Assembly: GCA_017557475.1 (NCBI GenBank)
Contig: JAFYYO010000040.1
Span: 1 to 15,880 of the forward strand
Direction of reading: 5' to 3'
DNA length: 15,880 bases
DNA from: Bacteroidaceae bacterium
GTDB lineage: Bacteria; Bacteroidota; Bacteroidia; Bacteroidales; Bacteroidaceae
Shown here: positions 13,462 to 15,880 of the stretch, piece by piece
How positions within the stretch are numbered: the first letter of the stretch is position 1
How the letters are laid out: each line of letters begins with the position of its first letter
The notes under the pieces: generated by a model
Database searches by the model: none
What the model was told of the DNA's origin: nothing
Seen by the model: only the letters and a program-made list of their open reading frames with translations
Position numbers and translations under genes: made by a program

Positions 13462-14742
13462 TTACATCTTCGCCATTGCTTGTTCGAGGTCGGCAATGAT
13501 GTCGTCGATGTTCTCGAGACCTACGCTAAGGCGAACAAGGTCGGGAGCGATGCCGGCTTCCCTGAGTTGTTCATCGCTGAGCTGTCTGTGGGTGTGGCTT
13601 GCAGGATGCAGTACACAAGTACGAGCATCGGCAACATGCGTCACGATGCTGATGAAATCCAGGTTGTCCATGAAGCGGATCGCCTCTTCCTTTGTGCCTT
13701 TCAAGCCAAAGGCAATCACGCCGCAAGTGCCGTTCGGCAGGTACTTCTGAGCCAAAGGATAGTATTTGTTAGAGGGCAGGCCTGCATAGTTTACCCAACC
13801 TACCTTGGGGTTCTTCTCGAGCCACTCGGCCACTTTCTGCGCATTCTTACAATGGCGGGGCATGCGAAGGTGCAAAGTCTCGAGTCCGAGGTTGAGCAGG
13901 AAGGCGTTCTGGGGAGAAGGAATGCTACCCAAGTCGCGCATCAGCTGAGCCACGAGCTTGGTCATATAAGCCATCTTGCCGAAAGCCTTCGTGTAGGTGA
14001 GGCCGTGATAGGACTCATCTGGGGTGCAGAGGCAAGGGAACTTCTCTGCATATTTCTCCCAATCGAAGTTGCCGCTATCGACTACCACACCTCCTACCTG
14101 AGTCGCATGACCGTCCATATACTTCGTTGTAGAGTGCGTCACAATGTCGCAGCCCCACTCGAAAGGACGGCAGTTGATAGGCGTGGCGAAGGTATTGTCC
14201 ACGATGAGGGGAACGCCATGCTTGTGAGCCATCTTGGCAAAACGCTCGATGTCGAACACATTACAGCCAGGATTGGAGATGGTTTCGCCAAAGAAGCACT
14301 TCGTGTTTGGACGGAAACAAGCCTCGATGCGCTCGTCGTCCCAATCAGGGTCAACAAAGGTACACTCGATGCCCAGCTTCTTAAGTGTCACGCCGAAGAG
14401 GTTGAAAGTGCCTCCATAAATCGTGTTGGCTGTGATGAAATGGTCGCCAGCCTGACAGATGTTGAAGATGGCGTAGAAGTTTGCGGCCTGTCCGCTGCTT
14501 GTCAGCATAGCGCCTACACCTCCTTCGAGGGCTGCAATCTTCTGTGCGACGGCATCGTTCGTGGGGTTCGCAAGGCGGGTATAGAAGTAACCGCTATCTT
14601 TGAGGTCGAAGAGTCGCGCCATCTGGTCGCTCGTCTCATAGCGGAAAGTTGTACTCTGATAAATGGGAAGTTGCTGAGGTTCGCCTTTCTTGGGCTTCCA
14701 TCCGCCGTGGATGCAGATGGTTTCGAGGTTTTTCTTTTTCAT
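13462..14742 (-). CDS. metY: O-acetylhomoserine sulfhydrylase (MetY-type, PLP enzyme)
   Basis: A 426-residue cytoplasmic enzyme of the Cys/Met-metabolism PLP family, full length for the MetY group. It should convert O-acetylhomoserine plus sulfide to homocysteine in direct-sulfhydrylation methionine synthesis. LETICIHGGW at the start, YTRLANPT (54-61) and TSSGQAANF (81-89) are typical. D182 in LIVDNTF and the Schiff-base lysine K207 in HSTTKYMDGH complete the PLP site. RLSVGLENIDDI (404-415) is the family's C-terminal motif. The length and the YTR(L)xNPT form favour MetY over the shorter MetB/MetC relatives. The gene is monocistronic, with its own promoter and terminator. The leader is only about 28 bases, too short for a SAM riboswitch. 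Confidence 0.92.
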   Translation of the reverse strand: MKKKNLETICIHGGWKPKKGEPQQLPIYQSTTFRYETSDQMARLFDLKDSGYFYTRLANPTNDAVAQKIAALEGGVGAMLTSSGQAANFYAIFNICQAGDHFITANTIYGGTFNLFGVTLKKLGIECTFVDPDWDDERIEACFRPNTKCFFGETISNPGCNVFDIERFAKMAHKHGVPLIVDNTFATPINCRPFEWGCDIVTHSTTKYMDGHATQVGGVVVDSGNFDWEKYAEKFPCLCTPDESYHGLTYTKAFGKMAYMTKLVAQLMRDLGSIPSPQNAFLLNLGLETLHLRMPRHCKNAQKVAEWLEKNPKVGWVNYAGLPSNKYYPLAQKYLPNGTCGVIAFGLKGTKEEAIRFMDNLDFISIVTHVADARTCVLHPASHTHRQLSDEQLREAGIAPDLVRLSVGLENIDDIIADLEQAMAKM

Positions 14743-14775
14743 GATGAAAAGTGGTTATTTATACGAATTTGGCTG

Positions 14776-14806
14776 CAAATTTACAACTTTCTGCGTGATT
14801 AGGCAA
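14776..14806 (-). promoter_or_regulatory. Promoter TTG-20 bp-TAAATTTG for metY
   Basis: The minus strand has TAAATTTG at 14783-14776 and a -33 TTG at 14806-14804, 20 bp apart. The predicted leader to the ATG at 14742 is about 28 bases. A stray TTAGGC (14799-14804) on the plus strand, the word used in array C, overlaps the -33 element but is out of register with the array. Confidence 0.78.
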
Positions 14807-14832
14807 GTAAAAGGACAAAAAGCTTCTGGAAA

Positions 14833-14942
14833 TTAGCTTAGGTTAGTTCGTCAACTAGGCACGTTATGTTCCCCAATTAGGCACGTTATGTTCGTCAATT
14901 AGGCACGCCTAGTTTGCCAACTAGGCAGGGCGTGTTTTCAGA
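14833..14942. repeat. Palindromic 22-bp tandem array C, five units
   Basis: Units begin at 14833, 14855, 14877, 14899 and 14921, exactly 22 bp apart, each opening TTAG or CTAG. In the fourth unit TAGGC-AC-GCCTA is palindromic around a two-base centre, and GCCTAGTT pairs perfectly with AACTAGGC of the fifth unit across loop TGCC. The second and third units have left half AGGCAC but right half GTTATGTT, the word of arrays A and D, so they look hybrid. The array lies between the tRNA-Cys terminator and the metY promoter. Nothing else was seen in the 14807-15015 gap except that terminator. Confidence 0.85.
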
Positions 14943-14956
14943 GACACCTAAAAACA

Positions 14957-14989
14957 AATCCCGCAGCAGCTTGTCGCTATTGCGGGATT
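14957..14989 (-). terminator. Intrinsic terminator after tRNA-Cys
   Basis: AATCCCGCA (14957-14965) and TGCGGGATT (14981-14989) form a perfect 9-bp stem with a 15-base loop. On the minus strand the stem is followed by TGTTTTTAGG. It begins 26 bases past the tRNA 3' end. Confidence 0.8.
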
Positions 14990-15015
14990 CCCTGTCCTAT
15001 TGCTTTCTTCAAGTG

Positions 15016-15087
15016 AGGTGCCTAGCAGATTCGAACTGCTGTAGACGGTTTTGCAGACCGTTGACTAAGCCACTCATCCAAGGCACC
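15016..15087 (-). tRNA. tRNA-Cys (anticodon GCA)
   Basis: On the minus strand the acceptor arms GGTGCCT and AGGCACC pair over 7 bp. The anticodon arm ACGGT-CTGCAAA-ACCGT places GCA in the loop. The T arm is AGCAG-TTCGAAT-CTGCT, and the discriminator base is T (U73), typical of tRNA-Cys. The CCA end is not encoded and must be added enzymatically. It stands alone between its own promoter and terminator. Confidence 0.95.
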
Positions 15088-15105
15088 ATTCCCAAAATTG
15101 CGCTG

Positions 15106-15137
15106 CAAAGGTACAATGTTTATTTGATTCTACCAAA
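15106..15137 (-). promoter_or_regulatory. Promoter TTTG-20 bp-TACCTTTG for tRNA-Cys
   Basis: The minus strand has TACCTTTG at 15113-15106 and TTTG at 15137-15134, separated by 20 bp. The -7 box ends 18 bases before the mature tRNA 5' end, leaving a short 5' leader for RNase P. It is one of the best consensus matches in the window. Confidence 0.8.
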
Positions 15138-15173
15138 CAAACAGGCAACTTTTTTTGCATAGAGGGGCATTTC

Positions 15174-15880
15174 TCAACGAACAAAGACCTTGCGTCCACC
15201 CTTGATGTAGATGCCTTTGGGTAGTTTACCACTTACCTTTTGGCCGCTGAGGTTATAGGTGTCTCCCTCAATGTTATTAAAGACTTTAGGAACATCTGTC
15301 ATATAGTCTACATAGTCTTGTGCGGCTTGATAGGCGGCTTCGAGGTTCTCTATTGCTTGGAGGAACTGAGCATGTGTGTAGTCGCCAGGATTGGCATTCA
15401 TCTCTGCAGCTGTGGCCATTGCTGTATTGAAGGCAACAATCTCAGCTACACCTTCAAGACCTGGCTCGATGACGAACTTGCTGCATTGAGTATAGAGAGT
15501 ACCTAAGTTGTAGCGGTCCACGATGGCTACACACATACGAGCCGTGTTCTCCATCAAAGAGGAACCGCTGCACATCGCTCCCATCGCAGCATCCGAGTCG
15601 GCACCAGTATAAGGAGAAGTCCAGTCGTAGTTGCAGAAGACGAGAGGATAGCGAGAACGGTCGAGGTTCTTCCACATGATGTTGGTGTTCTTCAGGATGA
15701 GGTTGAGGATGTCCTTGCGATATTGTTGGTTCGTTGTTTGTGGCATCTTCTCATCGAGAACGTAGTTCACGGCATAAGGAATGAGCACAGCCTTCCAGAT
15801 GCTCTGGTTGCCGTCGTGCCCTTCGTCGCGAAGGTAGCCTGCGGCGTTGATGCATCGGTCGCTTGTGAACGCATAATTAA
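15174..15880 (-). CDS. C-terminal part of a probable secreted GH76-like glycoside hydrolase (partial)
   Basis: The frame stays open to the window edge (first whole codon at 15878), giving 234 residues plus a stop; the N-terminus lies outside. DEGHDGNQSIWKAVLIPY (18-35), MWKNLDRSRYP and FCNYDWTSPYTG (81-92), then AMGAMCSGSSLMENTARM, resemble the last helices of the alpha-toroid in family GH76, whose members cleave alpha-1,6-mannan. This match is from memory of the motifs and is moderate. Residues about 140-200 are helical. The end, DTYNLSGQKVSGKLP followed by KGIYIKGGRKVFVR, is the tail seen on many Prevotella exported proteins, possibly a type IX-related sorting or surface module. Another alpha-toroid hydrolase is possible. 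No terminator is evident before the tRNA promoter. Confidence 0.6.
   Translation of the reverse strand, partial: NYAFTSDRCINAAGYLRDEGHDGNQSIWKAVLIPYAVNYVLDEKMPQTTNQQYRKDILNLILKNTNIMWKNLDRSRYPLVFCNYDWTSPYTGADSDAAMGAMCSGSSLMENTARMCVAIVDRYNLGTLYTQCSKFVIEPGLEGVAEIVAFNTAMATAAEMNANPGDYTHAQFLQAIENLEAAYQAAQDYVDYMTDVPKVFNNIEGDTYNLSGQKVSGKLPKGIYIKGGRKVFVR

Noticed and set aside
13429..14802. A 457-codon open frame on the plus strand
   Set aside because: It is antisense to metY and runs over both its terminator and its promoter region; it is a by-product of codon bias.
14743..14806. SAM or other riboswitch upstream of metY
   Set aside because: The leader predicted from the -7 box is only about 28 bases, too short for any known SAM riboswitch.
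14833..14942. CRISPR array
   Set aside because: The period is only 22 bp, there are no unique spacers of about 30 bp, the units are internally palindromic, and no cas gene is present.

Overview
The window reads as chromosomal DNA from a Prevotella-like member of the Bacteroidales. The main evidence is the promoters: six regions upstream of genes carry the Bacteroidota -7 box TAnnTTTG, and three of these also have a TTG or TTTG -33 element 19-20 bp upstream. Several proteins belong to families known mainly from Bacteroidota: a DUF4922-type protein, DUF4369/TlpA proteins, an SPFH protein and a PEP-binding protein with receiver domains. The last gene ends in a YNLSGQKV...KGIYI tail of the kind common in Prevotella secreted proteins. 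No transposase, integrase, phage gene or CRISPR array is visible.

Layout, left to right. (1) 1-139: a tandem palindromic array and a hairpin downstream of the first operon. (2) 140-4821, minus strand: a two-gene operon. Its first gene encodes a 1239-residue fusion of a glycosyltransferase, a HIT/GalT-like phosphorylase domain and a SpoIID/LytB domain. Two bases later comes an ATP-grasp-fold protein of unknown function. (3) 4822-5245: promoter, second palindromic array, terminator and a 3' inverted repeat. (4) 5246-9590, minus: a PEP/pyruvate-binding protein with two receiver-like domains, followed 10 bases later by an AGCS-type sodium:amino-acid symporter. (5) 9683/9698-10666, plus: an SPFH membrane protein transcribed divergently from the PEP-binding gene. 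(6) 10667-10818: a hairpin and a third array between convergent genes. (7) 10819-13350, minus: an operon of a DUF4369-like lipoprotein, a PlsC-type acyltransferase with a TTG start coupled to the preceding stop, and a TlpA thioredoxin-fold protein. (8) 13462-14742, minus: a MetY-type O-acetylhomoserine sulfhydrylase with its own promoter and terminator. (9) 14743-15015: a fourth array and the tRNA terminator. (10) 15016-15087, minus: tRNA-Cys(GCA). (11) 15174-15880, minus: the C-terminal part of a probable secreted GH76-like glycoside hydrolase, cut by the window edge.

The most unusual signal is in the intergenic DNA. Four of the seven gaps between transcription units hold arrays with a strict 21- or 22-bp period. 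Each array is built from 8-base words in alternating inverted orientation, separated alternately by about 4 bases and by 1-2 bases. The words differ between arrays (types AACATAAC, AACTAGGC and AATCGCAA), but palindromy and spacing are kept. Some units in the fourth array combine half of one word type with half of another. Two of the arrays lie after a terminator and before the next promoter, which suggests that they act as DNA rather than as part of an mRNA. I know of no described function for them.
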